Numbered from the stretch's first letter, positions 1-7,742 are shown. The stretch is DNA of 10,830 nucleotides from a bacterium (GCA_021825025.1 JAKAIP010000010.1:1-10830); one strand, 5' to 3'. Translations and numbers: made by a program. The notes: generated by a model from the letters alone, not told the origin.

Positions 1-1491
1 TATACCGGCACCGCGATTGGTTCCGGTGGGACGGTCCACTGCACCGCGACAGTGACCGTGAATCCTCCGCCACAACCAGGTGCGCCAACCTGTACGCTTT
101 CGGCTTCGCCGACGGTGGTAAATATAGGCGATCACACAACGCTCTCCTGGACGACGACCAATGCGGACACATTCAGTATTGATACGGGTATCGGTGTCGT
201 GAGTCCGGCGGTCAGCGGTTCGATTAGTTCCCATGCTATTAACGCGAACACAACGTTTACGGGAACGGTAGTAAGTCCGACTGGTCAGGTAGCAACCTGC
301 ACCACTACGGTGACTGTAAGTGGTGGCGGTGGCGGTGGTGGTCCATCGTGCACTCTTACGGTAAGTCCAACCAGTATTCCTTCGGGAAGCAACGCAACGC
401 TCTCGTGGGGTGGCAGTGAAATTGCAAACGTTGATATCGATAATGGTATCGCGACGGCAACGAGCTCTCCCGGATCCGTGGAACTTTCTCAGCCGTCAGT
501 AGGGACGCATACGTATACGGGCACCTTCCATGCTACGACTGGACAAACACTCACGTGTTCGGCAACCCTCACGGTGACCGGAGGTGGTAGCGGTGGGGGC
601 TGTACCAGCAACTGTGGTGGTGGCGGTGGGGGCACCCCTTCTCCGACCATTACGCTTACGGCTCTGCCGCACGTGAATGCTCAGCCGCTTGCCTATCTGT
701 ATCTCTCACAGATTCCGTATACGGGTCTTGATCTCGGACCGGTGGGTACGACCGTGTATTGGCTGGTGCTTATTAGTGTCTCGCTTGCTTTCGCCTATCT
801 CGTACTCTTCGGCGTCGTGCCTTTTATGAATCGTTCCGCACGCACTTTCGGTGAACGAGTACGAGAGGCACTGAATGCCGAGAGACTCGCTCCTGCAGTC
901 GCTACGGTTCAACCAGAGAGCCCTGTGCTTACAGCAGCAACGCATGAGACTCCTCGCGGATACTCATCGTATGACGGCTTCAAGTCGTTTGCGCGAGATG
1001 GAGCACTCTCGATCGAGGACGTGGTGAAAGGGCTCTCTCGGGAGCATGTTGCTCATACCGCACAACAGCCGGTCGAGCCGGCGCCGGTAGTCGAGATTCC
1101 TCCAGCACCACTCTCACAGTACGTTGAGCCAATACGGGAAGAGGTCTTTGGACTCGACATGTCGCCGACACAGACACACCGCTTTGCATCGGCAATCGTG
1201 AGAGGTGATCGCAATGCTGTCTTCGCTGGCTTGCGTGAGCACGTGCAGAACGGCGGCACACCGGAGCAGCTGCTCTCAAAGACAACCTGTCTCATCGATG
1301 ATGTGTATCGTTCTCGTGTCGATGGTACTGAGTGTGATGCGGACATTGCCCGTCTCACTGCGCGTCTCGATACCCCAACACTTGAGAAGCTTGTTGCGTC
1401 GCTCGTGACGGCTATTGATTCAAGCTATACCGCGGGAGTAACCGGCGCGAAGCTCGCGCTCACTCGCGCACTCGCGGTGCTTGGAGCGTAA
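1..1491 (+). CDS. Surface protein with Ig-like repeats, one membrane segment and a cytoplasmic helical tail (5' partial)
   Basis: The reading frame is open from base 1, so the gene starts upstream; the GTG at 52 is internal to a repeat and is not the start. The visible part has 496 residues. It holds the end of one Ig-like module (1-60) and two full modules of about 76 residues (91-318 and 349-576). Each module runs from a CTL motif to a C-[ST]-[AT]-T-x-TV strand, leaving a Cys pair that could form a disulfide. Gly-rich linkers follow (319-348, about 577-636). One hydrophobic segment of about 25 residues (nt about 748-825) is followed by basic residues, so the C-terminus is probably cytoplasmic. 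The remaining ~220 residues have a Pro/Glu/Val stretch and then a helix-rich domain with no cysteine-repeat character. Such Ig-repeat proteins are common on the Parcubacteria surface. The function is unknown; a role in attachment or the envelope is inference. It ends at a bidirectional terminator. Confidence 0.85.
   Translation, partial: YTGTAIGSGGTVHCTATVTVNPPPQPGAPTCTLSASPTVVNIGDHTTLSWTTTNADTFSIDTGIGVVSPAVSGSISSHAINANTTFTGTVVSPTGQVATCTTTVTVSGGGGGGGPSCTLTVSPTSIPSGSNATLSWGGSEIANVDIDNGIATATSSPGSVELSQPSVGTHTYTGTFHATTGQTLTCSATLTVTGGGSGGGCTSNCGGGGGGTPSPTITLTALPHVNAQPLAYLYLSQIPYTGLDLGPVGTTVYWLVLISVSLAFAYLVLFGVVPFMNRSARTFGERVREALNAERLAPAVATVQPESPVLTAATHETPRGYSSYDGFKSFARDGALSIEDVVKGLSREHVAHTAQQPVEPAPVVEIPPAPLSQYVEPIREEVFGLDMSPTQTHRFASAIVRGDRNAVFAGLREHVQNGGTPEQLLSKTTCLIDDVYRSRVDGTECDADIARLTARLDTPTLEKLVASLVTAIDSSYTAGVTGAKLALTRALAVLGA
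91..576 (+). repeat. Two tandem Ig-like protein modules
   Basis: Units at 91-318 and 349-576 encode the same pattern: Cys-Thr-Leu, then a Ser-Pro pair, a T-LSW motif, a D-[TN]-GI motif, a TGT[FV] strand and a closing Cys-[TS]-[TA]-T-x-TV strand. A third copy ends at about base 60. They are similar at protein level but clearly diverged in DNA, so this is an old domain repeat, not a recent duplication. The GGT/GGC-rich linkers between them (319-348 and 577-636) are short in-frame repeats. Confidence 0.8.
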
Positions 1492-1501
1492 GACGCACGC
1501 A

Positions 1502-1539
1502 AAATAAAAACACCCTCCGGTAGGAGGGTGTTTTTATTT
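1502..1539. terminator. Bidirectional intrinsic terminator between the surface protein gene and thrS
   Basis: The arms at 1502-1518 and 1523-1539 pair perfectly over 17 bp around a GGTA loop. The core is CACCCTCC/GGAGGGTG, flanked by an A-rich left side and a T-rich right side, so each strand sees a GC hairpin followed by a U-tract. It serves the + strand surface gene and the - strand thrS. The thrS stop codon (1534-1536) lies inside the right arm. Confidence 0.92.
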
Positions 1540-3285
1540 GCGGGTAGTGATTTCTTCAGTTGCTCTTTTGATGAAGTCAGCGACGGACATCGGGTCAAGT
1601 TTTCCATTGTCGCGGCTATCGACGGAGACAGTTTTTGCGGCAATTTCTGCATCACCAACAACAAGCAGGTACGGGATCTTTTCCGTCTTTGCGTGACGAA
1701 TCTTCTTACCGAGAGATTCGTTTGCCTCGTCACTGTCTGCGCGGATGTGGGCCGCTTCGAGTGCAGCGACGACCTCTTTCGCATACGCGGCGTGCTTTTC
1801 AGAGACTGGTACTACTCGTGCCTGTACGGGGCTGAGCCAGAGTGGGAACGCGCCCGCGTAGTGCTCGATCATGACCGAAAGGAAACGTTCGAGCGAGCCC
1901 GAGATAGCGCGGTGGATCATAACAGGACGAACTTTGTTGCCAGTCTCGTCAGTATAGTCAAGATTGAAACGCTCGGGTTGCACGAAGTCGAGCTGAATTG
2001 TCGCAAGCTGCCACTCGCGTCCGATAGCGTCCTTAAACATAAAATCGAGCTTTGGTCCGTAGAAGGCCGCCTCACCTTCGCCGCGGGTGAGCTGGAGTCC
2101 GTGTGCGTGACCGATTTCTTCGAGTCGCTGCTCGGCCATATCCCAGACCGCGACGTCCCCGAGATATTTTTCTGGCGTGTTCGGATCGCGGACGGAGAGT
2201 CGTGCCGAGTAGGAATTTTCTTTCAACATGCCGACGGCAGTGTAGAAGTCTTTGATGATAGACACAATATTCGCCACCTCGGTAGCGATTTGATCAGGGC
2301 GACAGAAGACGTGGCCGTCGTCTTGCGTAATCGAGAGTACGCGTGACAGACCCATAAGCTCACCGCTCTGCTCGTCGCGGTACACTTTCGTCACGTCAAA
2401 ATAACGGATAGGGAGGTCGCGGTAACTTCGCCCCCGGCTCGCATAGATCTGGGTATGGTGGGGGCAGTTCATCGGCTTCAGCATAAAATGCTTATCACGA
2501 CCGTGGACCTGGAAACCGTCGTCCTTATATTTATCCCAATGCCCTGACACTTTATAGAGGTCAGGTTTCGCGAGGTGGGGGATATCAACTTTCCCGTACC
2601 CGTATTTTTTGTTGAGTGTCCACAGAAAGTCGGCGATAGTGTCGCGCAAGAGCGTGCCTTTGGGCGTGAAGAGGGGAAGGCCGGCACCCACGAGGTCAGA
2701 AATAACAAAAAGATCCAGGTCCTGGCCGATCTTGCGATGGTCGCGCTTCTTCGCTTCTTCGCGTTGCGTGAGGTACGCATCGAGCTCGTCTTTCGTTTCG
2801 AAGGCGAGGCCGTAGATACGCGTGAGCATCGGGTTCTTCTCATCGCCGCGCCAATAGGCTCCTGCAACGCGATCGAGCTCGAAGGAGTCAGGGTCGATTT
2901 CCGCGGACGGCTTCTCAGCATGACCGCCACGACAAAGATCGGTAAAATCACCGGCCGTGTAGAGCGTGATGTCTTCGCCTTTTTCTGAAATCTCATCAAT
3001 GAGCTCCAGTTTGAAAGGATTCCCTTCGAACTTAGTGCGAGCCTCGTCTGCGGAGACTCTCGCTCCCTGCATAGTTGCCCACGAGAGTAGGTGAGAGCGC
3101 ATGCTCTCGGCAAGAGCAGCGAGGTCTTCTTCATTTGGCTTGGCGCCACCGGAGAAATCGAAATCGTAGTAGAAGCCGGTGTCGATCGCGGGGCCGATGG
3201 TTGGTTTTGCGTGCGGATATTTCTCCTTCACTGCAGCCGCGAGCAGGTGGGCGAGCGTATGGCGTTTTGCTTCGAGCGAACTCAT
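1534..3285 (-). CDS. thrS: Threonine--tRNA ligase lacking the TGS domain
   Basis: A 583-residue class II synthetase that charges tRNA(Thr) in the cytoplasm and carries the editing domain that clears Ser-tRNA(Thr). The editing site is visible: an HxxxH at H9/H13 and a CRGGH motif with C118 and H122. The catalytic core holds the three expected zinc ligands, C274 (PMNCPHH), H325 (QDDGH) and H458 (MIHRAI), with class II motif 2 around residues 301-322 (YRDE, GLSRV) and motif 3 at about 453-470. The anticodon-binding domain covers about 485-583. The family is usually near 640 residues with an N-terminal TGS domain of about 60. Here the protein begins directly at the editing domain. The ATG is preceded 7 nt upstream by an extended -10 motif, which supports this start and a leaderless mRNA. 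There is no Shine-Dalgarno sequence. Confidence 0.98.
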   Translation of the reverse strand: MSSLEAKRHTLAHLLAAAVKEKYPHAKPTIGPAIDTGFYYDFDFSGGAKPNEEDLAALAESMRSHLLSWATMQGARVSADEARTKFEGNPFKLELIDEISEKGEDITLYTAGDFTDLCRGGHAEKPSAEIDPDSFELDRVAGAYWRGDEKNPMLTRIYGLAFETKDELDAYLTQREEAKKRDHRKIGQDLDLFVISDLVGAGLPLFTPKGTLLRDTIADFLWTLNKKYGYGKVDIPHLAKPDLYKVSGHWDKYKDDGFQVHGRDKHFMLKPMNCPHHTQIYASRGRSYRDLPIRYFDVTKVYRDEQSGELMGLSRVLSITQDDGHVFCRPDQIATEVANIVSIIKDFYTAVGMLKENSYSARLSVRDPNTPEKYLGDVAVWDMAEQRLEEIGHAHGLQLTRGEGEAAFYGPKLDFMFKDAIGREWQLATIQLDFVQPERFNLDYTDETGNKVRPVMIHRAISGSLERFLSVMIEHYAGAFPLWLSPVQARVVPVSEKHAAYAKEVVAALEAAHIRADSDEANESLGKKIRHAKTEKIPYLLVVGDAEIAAKTVSVDSRDNGKLDPMSVADFIKRATEEITTRK

Positions 3286-3292
3286 AGTGGAG

Positions 3293-3301
3293 AGGATACC
3301 A
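3293..3301 (-). promoter_or_regulatory. Extended -10 promoter of thrS
   Basis: Read on the minus strand this is TGGTATCCT, matching the extended -10 pattern TGnTAnnnT. Its last base is 7 nt from the ATG, so transcription would begin at or next to the start codon. I see no convincing -35 hexamer 16-18 bp upstream, which fits an extended -10 promoter. Confidence 0.5.
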
Positions 3302-3373
3302 TAAGAACGTTTTGCCGCGTACTGCTCTTTCAGAGGAGAACTTGCGTGCTTTTAGTAAGTGTGTTTTTATATA

Positions 3374-3538
3374 GGTGCCGCCGAGTGCGCTTGTTCGTTG
3401 CCCCACGACTGGCGCAGGTCGCGGTCCGTTCTTTCGATCGATCGATACGCCAGGTCAACTTCCATCCCCTGGAGAAATCGGAGTTGCAGTTAAAGGAAGT
3501 AAGGCCGGTTCGCCACAAGCGACCGGCCTCCTCTTTTT
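3374..3538 (+). ncRNA. Possible small + strand RNA between thrS and dnaE
   Basis: The 265-bp gap 3286-3550 has no convincing ORF: the frames crossing it are Arg-rich and continue from antisense of neighbouring genes. Its right end has a GC hairpin with a good T-tract only on the + strand, although no + strand gene precedes it. Upstream there is an AT-rich stretch with TATATA at 3368-3373 that could be a -10. Inside, CTGGCG (3409-3414) pairs with CGCCAG (3448-3453) and ACTTCC (3458-3463) with GGAAGT (3495-3500). I do not recognise the family: the SRP, tmRNA and RNase P signature sequences are absent. The 5' end is a guess. The region could instead be only a structured thrS leader or spacer. 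Confidence 0.22.
3502..3538 (+). terminator. Hairpin with + strand T-tract downstream of dnaE
   Basis: AGGCCGGT (3502-3509) pairs with ACCGGCCT (3522-3529), and CGC (3511-3513) with GCG (3519-3521) across one bulged T; the loop is CACAA. CTCCTCTTTTT follows on the + strand, a good U-tract. On the minus strand the bases after the hairpin are TTACTTCCTTTAA, a weaker tract, but this is still the only candidate terminator for dnaE. Confidence 0.6.
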
Positions 3539-3550
3539 ATAGCGCCGTGC

Positions 3551-6500
3551 TTACAACGGTTTCAATTCTTCGATGGCAATAGAGGGTTCACCATTTCGTA
3601 CGGTTACTTTGCCTTTGATCAGGAGACATGTGTCAGGGACAATAACAGCTGCGTGCTCTTTAAATAATTTCGGGAAAACGACCGCTTCAATAGAGTCGGT
3701 GGTGTCCCCAATAGTGAGGAAGGCCATTTTCTCACCGCTTTTCGTAAGGATGGTGCGGACGACGGAGATGAGTACTGGCAAGATAATGAGCATGCCGGTG
3801 CGCGGCTCTTCTTTAATCTTCGCTATTGAGAGATGTGCTTTTTTCACTAACGCTTCGTGTGCATCGAGCGGATGGCCAGAGATATAGATGCCGAGCAGCT
3901 CTTTCTCCCAGGCGAGTTTTTCGAGGAGTGAGATGGGTTTCCCTTGAGGAAGTGAGAGCGGTGGCGGTGGCATCAGTGCGCCAAAGAGCGAGTCTTGAGG
4001 AGCCGTGGCGGTCGCTTCGCGATGGTACGCAAGCATCGTTTCAATATGTTCAAGCAGGGTGCCGCGACCGCCAGTGTCAGCGCTGAGCGAGTCGAGCGCG
4101 CCGCATTTAATAAGCGATTCGAGCGATTTGCGATTGAGGTTTTTTGAACCGACGCGCGCGAGGAAGTCAGAGAGAGAAGTGAATGGTCCGTGTGCCGTAC
4201 GCTCAGCGATAATCGCTTCAGAGATGCCATCGCCAAAATTCTTGATAGAGGAAAGTCCGAAGCGGATAGCCTCTTTTTCTTTCCCAACGACCGTGAAGAC
4301 GGTGCCGCTTTCGTTTACGTCAGGCGGCAGCACGGGGATTTGCATACGTTTTGCCTCAGCCACGAAAATGGCGATAGCGTCGGTGTCACCTGAGTCAGCG
4401 GTCAGCAGCGCGGCGAGGTATTCGACCGGATAGTTCGCTTTCATATAGGCAGTCTGGTACGCGACTTTGCCGTAGCTTGCAGCGTGCGCTTTGTTGAAGC
4501 CGTAGGCGGCAAAAGGTTCGATCAGCTCCCACAATTTCTCCGCGAGTGGTTTCGTGAGTTTCCCGTACTCGATAAATCCTTTCAGTAATTTTTCTTTCTC
4601 GGCTTGCATCACGGCGGGGATTTTCTTTCCCATTGCTTTGCGGAGCGCGTCTGCCTCGAGCCAGGAGTAGCCGGCAAGCTTGATGGCGGTCAGCAGCACG
4701 TCGTCTTGGTAGACAAGGATACCGTACGAGAAGTCGAGGTATTCCTGCATACGAGGATCGAGATAGCGGATGAGTTTTGGATTGTGCTTACGTTCAATGT
4801 ACGTAGGGATAGTCTCCATCGGTCCTGGGCGATAGAGTGCCACCATCGCGTTGATATCGTGAATGGTTGAGGGTTTGAGTTCTTTCAGCCAGCGGGTCAT
4901 CCCCGATCCGTTTAATTGAAATGTGCCTTCAGTTTCTCCGCGGGCGAGCATCTGGTAGGTTTTTGGATCATCAATCGGGACGTTCTCAATATCGACTTCG
5001 ATAGCGCGCGTTTCTTTGACGCGTGCGACCGCATCCGCAAGGATGGCGAGGTTCTTGATACCAAGGAAGTCGAACTTAAGGAGTCCGACGCCGCCGTACT
5101 CGTCGGTAATCGAGTACATATCGTACTGGGTAATGAGCTTGCCAGTGCCTTTCGGGTCGGGCTGCACCGGCGACCATTCAGTAAGTGGTGTCGGCGCGAC
5201 GACGATACCGGCAGCGTGCACACCGACGTGCCGGACACAGCCCTCGATACGTCGTGCGAGGTCGATGATCTCTTTCGCATCCTCGTCCTCGTCATAGATT
5301 GCTTGCAGATCCGGTTCAAGCTCCAAAGCTTTCTCGATGGTCATAGGGAATCCCTGGGAGCCCATGGGAATGAGTTTGGCGAGTCGATCGCCGATGGTGT
5401 AGGAGTGGCCAAGAGCGCGCGCCACGTCGCGGACGGCGGCGCGCGCCATCATGGTGCCGAAGGTACCGATCTGTGCGACATGGTCCTCACCATACTTGCG
5501 CTTGGCATACGCAATCATGTCATCGCGACGGTTGTCGGCCATATCCATGTCGATATCCGGCGCTTTTGGACGTTGCGGATTCAAGAAACGTTCAAACGGA
5601 AGTTTGTAGAACAGGGGATTCACGTTCGTGATGCCAATAAGATAGGCGACAAGGCTACCGGCTGCTGAGCCGCGGGTGGTGGTAAGAATGCCGGCACTCT
5701 TCGCGAAGCGAAGCAGGTCAGCAACAATGAGGTAGTACACGGCGAATCCCTTGGTAATGATGATGTCGAGCTCGTAGTCGATACGATCAGTCATTTCTTT
5801 CGTCTCGGTAAGACCGCGCGCGGCTATGCCGGCATAGGCGGTTTTCCGGAGCTCATCATCGTGACTCGTGAAGCCAGGCGACACGGGGACGGCCGGGAAC
5901 GTCCACTTCCCAAGATCGAATGAGAGCGTACAGCGATCTGCGATGGCTCGGGTGGCATCAATCGCGTCGGGTGTGTCCGCAAATAGTGTGAGAGCCTGCT
6001 TCTCACTAATGAAGGAGAAATCCTCCTTCTCATTTCTTCCGCGCCCGCCCTGTCCGATACGACGAAGGATTTCAGTTGCTTCGCGGTCGTCAGGGTGGAG
6101 ATAGTAGACATCGTGCTGCGCGACAAGCGGCGTGGCTGTCTTGCGAGCAAGCGCGATGAGTTTCTGCATAAGTTCTTCGTGTCCAGCGACGCGAGGGTGG
6201 TGAGTGATTTCGAGGAAGAGGTTCTCGGGACCGAATATCGTTTTCAGTTCATCGAGTACCGCTTCTGCGCCCTCAGCATTTCCGGCTCGCAAGGCTTGCA
6301 CAACATCGCCAGAGAAGGAGGGGATAAGTGCGATGATCCCGGTATGGCGCTCACGGAGAAGCTCTGTATCGAGTCGTGGACGTTCGAAAAATCCTTCTGT
6401 CCATGAGGCGGTGACGAGTGCGAGTAAATTTTTGTAGCCCGCATCATTTTCTGCAAGGAGCACGATGCGTGAACGTTTTGCATCAAGCGTCGGATCTTTT

Positions 6501-6733
6501 TCAAAACGCGACCGTGGCGCAAGGTAGGCATCCACTCCAAGAATTGGTTTGATACCTGCTTTCGTTGCCGATTTATAAAATTCAATAGCACCGTGCATGT
6601 TGCCCGTGTCGGTAAGCGCAAGTGCATCCATACCTTCTTTCCTTGCTTTCTCAACCAGCTCATCTATCTTGGGGAGCGCCTGGAGGAAACTGTAGTGGCT
6701 GTGGGTATGTAGGTGGATGAAGCGACTCGCCAT
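3551..6733 (-). CDS. dnaE: DNA polymerase III subunit alpha
   Basis: A 1060-residue C-family replicative polymerase. The N-terminal PHP domain (about 1-280) keeps the HLHTH motif (H7, H9, H11) but differs at other metal positions (see findings). The palm holds the acidic motif PDIDMDMAD (392-400) and the third catalytic aspartate D555 in KFDFLG. The fingers include YGFNKAHAASYG (744-755). A helix-hairpin-helix region lies around 866-882 (NRKSLESLIKCGALDSL). QDSLF at 913-917 fits the beta-clamp-binding consensus. An OB fold covers about 980-1055. The protein ends there, about 100 residues shorter than the E. coli protein (1160), so the C-terminal tau-binding domain is missing or minimal. It shares a 23-bp divergent promoter with rnhB and lacks a Shine-Dalgarno sequence. 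Confidence 0.98.
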   Translation of the reverse strand: MASRFIHLHTHSHYSFLQALPKIDELVEKARKEGMDALALTDTGNMHGAIEFYKSATKAGIKPILGVDAYLAPRSRFEKDPTLDAKRSRIVLLAENDAGYKNLLALVTASWTEGFFERPRLDTELLRERHTGIIALIPSFSGDVVQALRAGNAEGAEAVLDELKTIFGPENLFLEITHHPRVAGHEELMQKLIALARKTATPLVAQHDVYYLHPDDREATEILRRIGQGGRGRNEKEDFSFISEKQALTLFADTPDAIDATRAIADRCTLSFDLGKWTFPAVPVSPGFTSHDDELRKTAYAGIAARGLTETKEMTDRIDYELDIIITKGFAVYYLIVADLLRFAKSAGILTTTRGSAAGSLVAYLIGITNVNPLFYKLPFERFLNPQRPKAPDIDMDMADNRRDDMIAYAKRKYGEDHVAQIGTFGTMMARAAVRDVARALGHSYTIGDRLAKLIPMGSQGFPMTIEKALELEPDLQAIYDEDEDAKEIIDLARRIEGCVRHVGVHAAGIVVAPTPLTEWSPVQPDPKGTGKLITQYDMYSITDEYGGVGLLKFDFLGIKNLAILADAVARVKETRAIEVDIENVPIDDPKTYQMLARGETEGTFQLNGSGMTRWLKELKPSTIHDINAMVALYRPGPMETIPTYIERKHNPKLIRYLDPRMQEYLDFSYGILVYQDDVLLTAIKLAGYSWLEADALRKAMGKKIPAVMQAEKEKLLKGFIEYGKLTKPLAEKLWELIEPFAAYGFNKAHAASYGKVAYQTAYMKANYPVEYLAALLTADSGDTDAIAIFVAEAKRMQIPVLPPDVNESGTVFTVVGKEKEAIRFGLSSIKNFGDGISEAIIAERTAHGPFTSLSDFLARVGSKNLNRKSLESLIKCGALDSLSADTGGRGTLLEHIETMLAYHREATATAPQDSLFGALMPPPPLSLPQGKPISLLEKLAWEKELLGIYISGHPLDAHEALVKKAHLSIAKIKEEPRTGMLIILPVLISVVRTILTKSGEKMAFLTIGDTTDSIEAVVFPKLFKEHAAVIVPDTCLLIKGKVTVRNGEPSIAIEELKPL

Positions 6734-6756
6734 GTATACCAGTATATACTTTCTCT
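6734..6756. promoter_or_regulatory. Divergent dnaE/rnhB promoter with overlapping -10 elements
   Basis: The whole gap between the two ATGs is 23 bp. It centres on the palindrome AGTATATACT (6741-6750), which reads TATACT on both strands: 6745-6750 for rnhB and 6741-6746 (complement) for dnaE. The distance from -10 to ATG is 6 nt for rnhB and 7 nt for dnaE, so both mRNAs would be leaderless. The two -10 boxes share bases 6745-6746. No clear -35 is visible; any such element lies in the opposite gene's coding sequence. Confidence 0.6.
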
Positions 6757-7350
6757 ATGAAATTCACGCTGGGGGTAGATGAGGCCGGGCGCGGACCACT
6801 CGCGGGGCCGGTGGCAGTCGGGGGAGTGTGTGCGGTCGAGGGATTTGCTATCGCACGAGAATTCCCTGGTGTAGCTGATTCTAAAAAACTCTCGGAAAAG
6901 AAACGCGAAGCGCTCTATGACATGCTCGTTGCCCGAGCCGCCCAAGGCGATGTTCGTTTTACTGTCGCTTTTGAGAGTGCCGACATGATTGATCGGGAAG
7001 GCATCGTACCTGCAGTAGAGCGTGCGCTTGCACAGGTGGTGACCGTTCTCGCTCCCGATGCTCGGCAGGTACACGTGCAGCTCGATGGGGCACTGCGCGC
7101 ACCTGCGCAGTATGCGCAAGAAACGATTGTGCATGGTGATGCGCTGGTCCCTATTATTTCACTTGCCTCCATTGCGGCGAAAGTAGAGCGGGACCGTGTT
7201 ATGTGTGCACTCGCAGAAACATATCCGGAGTATGGATTTGCGGGGCATAAGGGGTACGGCACGAAAGCCCACTATGCAGCTCTCGAGAAGTATGGCCTCT
7301 GCGCTATCCACCGTCGTTCGTTTCTACACCTTGCCATGTCGGCACTATAA
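6757..7350 (+). CDS. rnhB: Ribonuclease HII
   Basis: A 197-residue enzyme that cuts the RNA strand of RNA-DNA hybrids and initiates removal of single ribonucleotides from DNA. The family opening GVDEAGRGPLAGPV is at 6-19. The four acidic active-site residues are D8 and E9, D110 (QLDG) and D128 (HGDALV). Also typical are DSKKLS (41-46) and the ISLASIAAKVERD stretch (134-146), and the GHKGYGT segment (163-169). The length is normal. The ATG at 6757 sits 6 nt after TATACT, with no Shine-Dalgarno sequence, so a leaderless message is likely. Its position back to back with dnaE suits joint control of replication and ribonucleotide removal, but that link is inferred. Confidence 0.98.
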   Translation: MKFTLGVDEAGRGPLAGPVAVGGVCAVEGFAIAREFPGVADSKKLSEKKREALYDMLVARAAQGDVRFTVAFESADMIDREGIVPAVERALAQVVTVLAPDARQVHVQLDGALRAPAQYAQETIVHGDALVPIISLASIAAKVERDRVMCALAETYPEYGFAGHKGYGTKAHYAALEKYGLCAIHRRSFLHLAMSAL

Positions 7351-7359
7351 GGCTATAGT
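7331..7359 (+). promoter_or_regulatory. Sigma-70-type promoter at the end of rnhB
   Basis: TTGCCA (7331-7336) and TATAGT (7354-7359) are separated by exactly 17 bp. This is the best two-box promoter in the window. It overlaps the last codons of rnhB and would start a transcript near 7366, ending at the terminator at 7743-7775. That makes a separate unit of about 400 nt. Confidence 0.65.
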
Positions 7360-7417
7360 TTCGGCTTGTGCTTGGCATGGGGCTCGGCACATTACCCTGG
7401 TCTTTGGGAGAAACCTT

Positions 7418-7714
7418 ATGAACGGTACTACGGCGCTTTTTGCGCCGAAGAAGAAGAAGAACGGAAAGCCCGAATGGGCTGTCGACAAGCACCAGAAAGC
7501 GCTTGCTGGGACTGGATTCGAGAGGTGCGCTCCGTGTCCCGGGACGTCCGGAAGGACGACGGAAAACGGGCACATGGGCTGCTCCCGTGCGGGAGCGACG
7601 CCGGTACTCATCACACCGGATCAGGCACAGTGTTGCGATGGGAAGTCCCCGCTTGCTGCGGTGGAAGTCCCGCGAATCTCGCCAGTCTTCGCTCGCCTCC
7701 GGAAGTCTGCCTAA
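7418..7714 (+). CDS. Hypothetical 98-aa Cys-containing protein
   Basis: I do not recognise this protein. The ATG at 7418 has a fair ribosome site, GGGAG (7406-7410), 7 nt upstream, unlike most neighbours. The product has 98 residues: a lysine run (PKKKK, 10-14), a KPEWAVDKHQKAL segment, then CAPC (37-40), single Cys residues and a CC pair (C55, C73, C74), and a basic end (RLRKSA). Four or more cysteines could bind metal, but the spacing matches no zinc motif I know. No signal peptide or membrane segment is evident. Third-position GC (about 70%) is above second-position GC (about 55%), as in coding DNA, yet AGG codons are used twice and all three forward frames are open over most of it. It has its own promoter and terminator. 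A structured RNA is the main alternative. Confidence 0.4.
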   Translation: MNGTTALFAPKKKKNGKPEWAVDKHQKALAGTGFERCAPCPGTSGRTTENGHMGCSRAGATPVLITPDQAQCCDGKSPLAAVEVPRISPVFARLRKSA

Positions 7715-7742
7715 GGCTCGTCCTTAGAGTAGATAAACCAAT

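Noticed and set aside
1528..2346. 272-codon + strand ORF
   Set aside because: It is antisense to thrS, whose catalytic motifs are unmistakable, and its product has no family features.
3434..3446. CGAT tandem copies (TCGATCGATCGAT)
   Set aside because: Only three units; likely chance, with no link to an origin or other repeats nearby.
3286..3550. T-box leader before thrS (GGACCGCG seen on the minus strand)
   Set aside because: The required UGG-containing antiterminator bulge and a following U-tract terminator are missing; the match is only a few bases.
4916..5668. 250-codon + strand ORF
   Set aside because: It is antisense to the dnaE palm region; an artefact of GC-rich coding sequence.
7486..7530. 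tmRNA-like segment (ACCA near 7490 and GGATTCGAG near 7515, like a permuted ssrA)
   Set aside because: No T-arm precedes the ACCA, only a 5-bp hairpin with a 4-nt loop, and no tag reading frame ending in Ala-Ala follows.
7544..7557. GGAA tetraloop hairpin as SRP RNA helix 8
   Set aside because: The flanking asymmetric-loop bases (AGCAG side) that define SRP RNA are absent.
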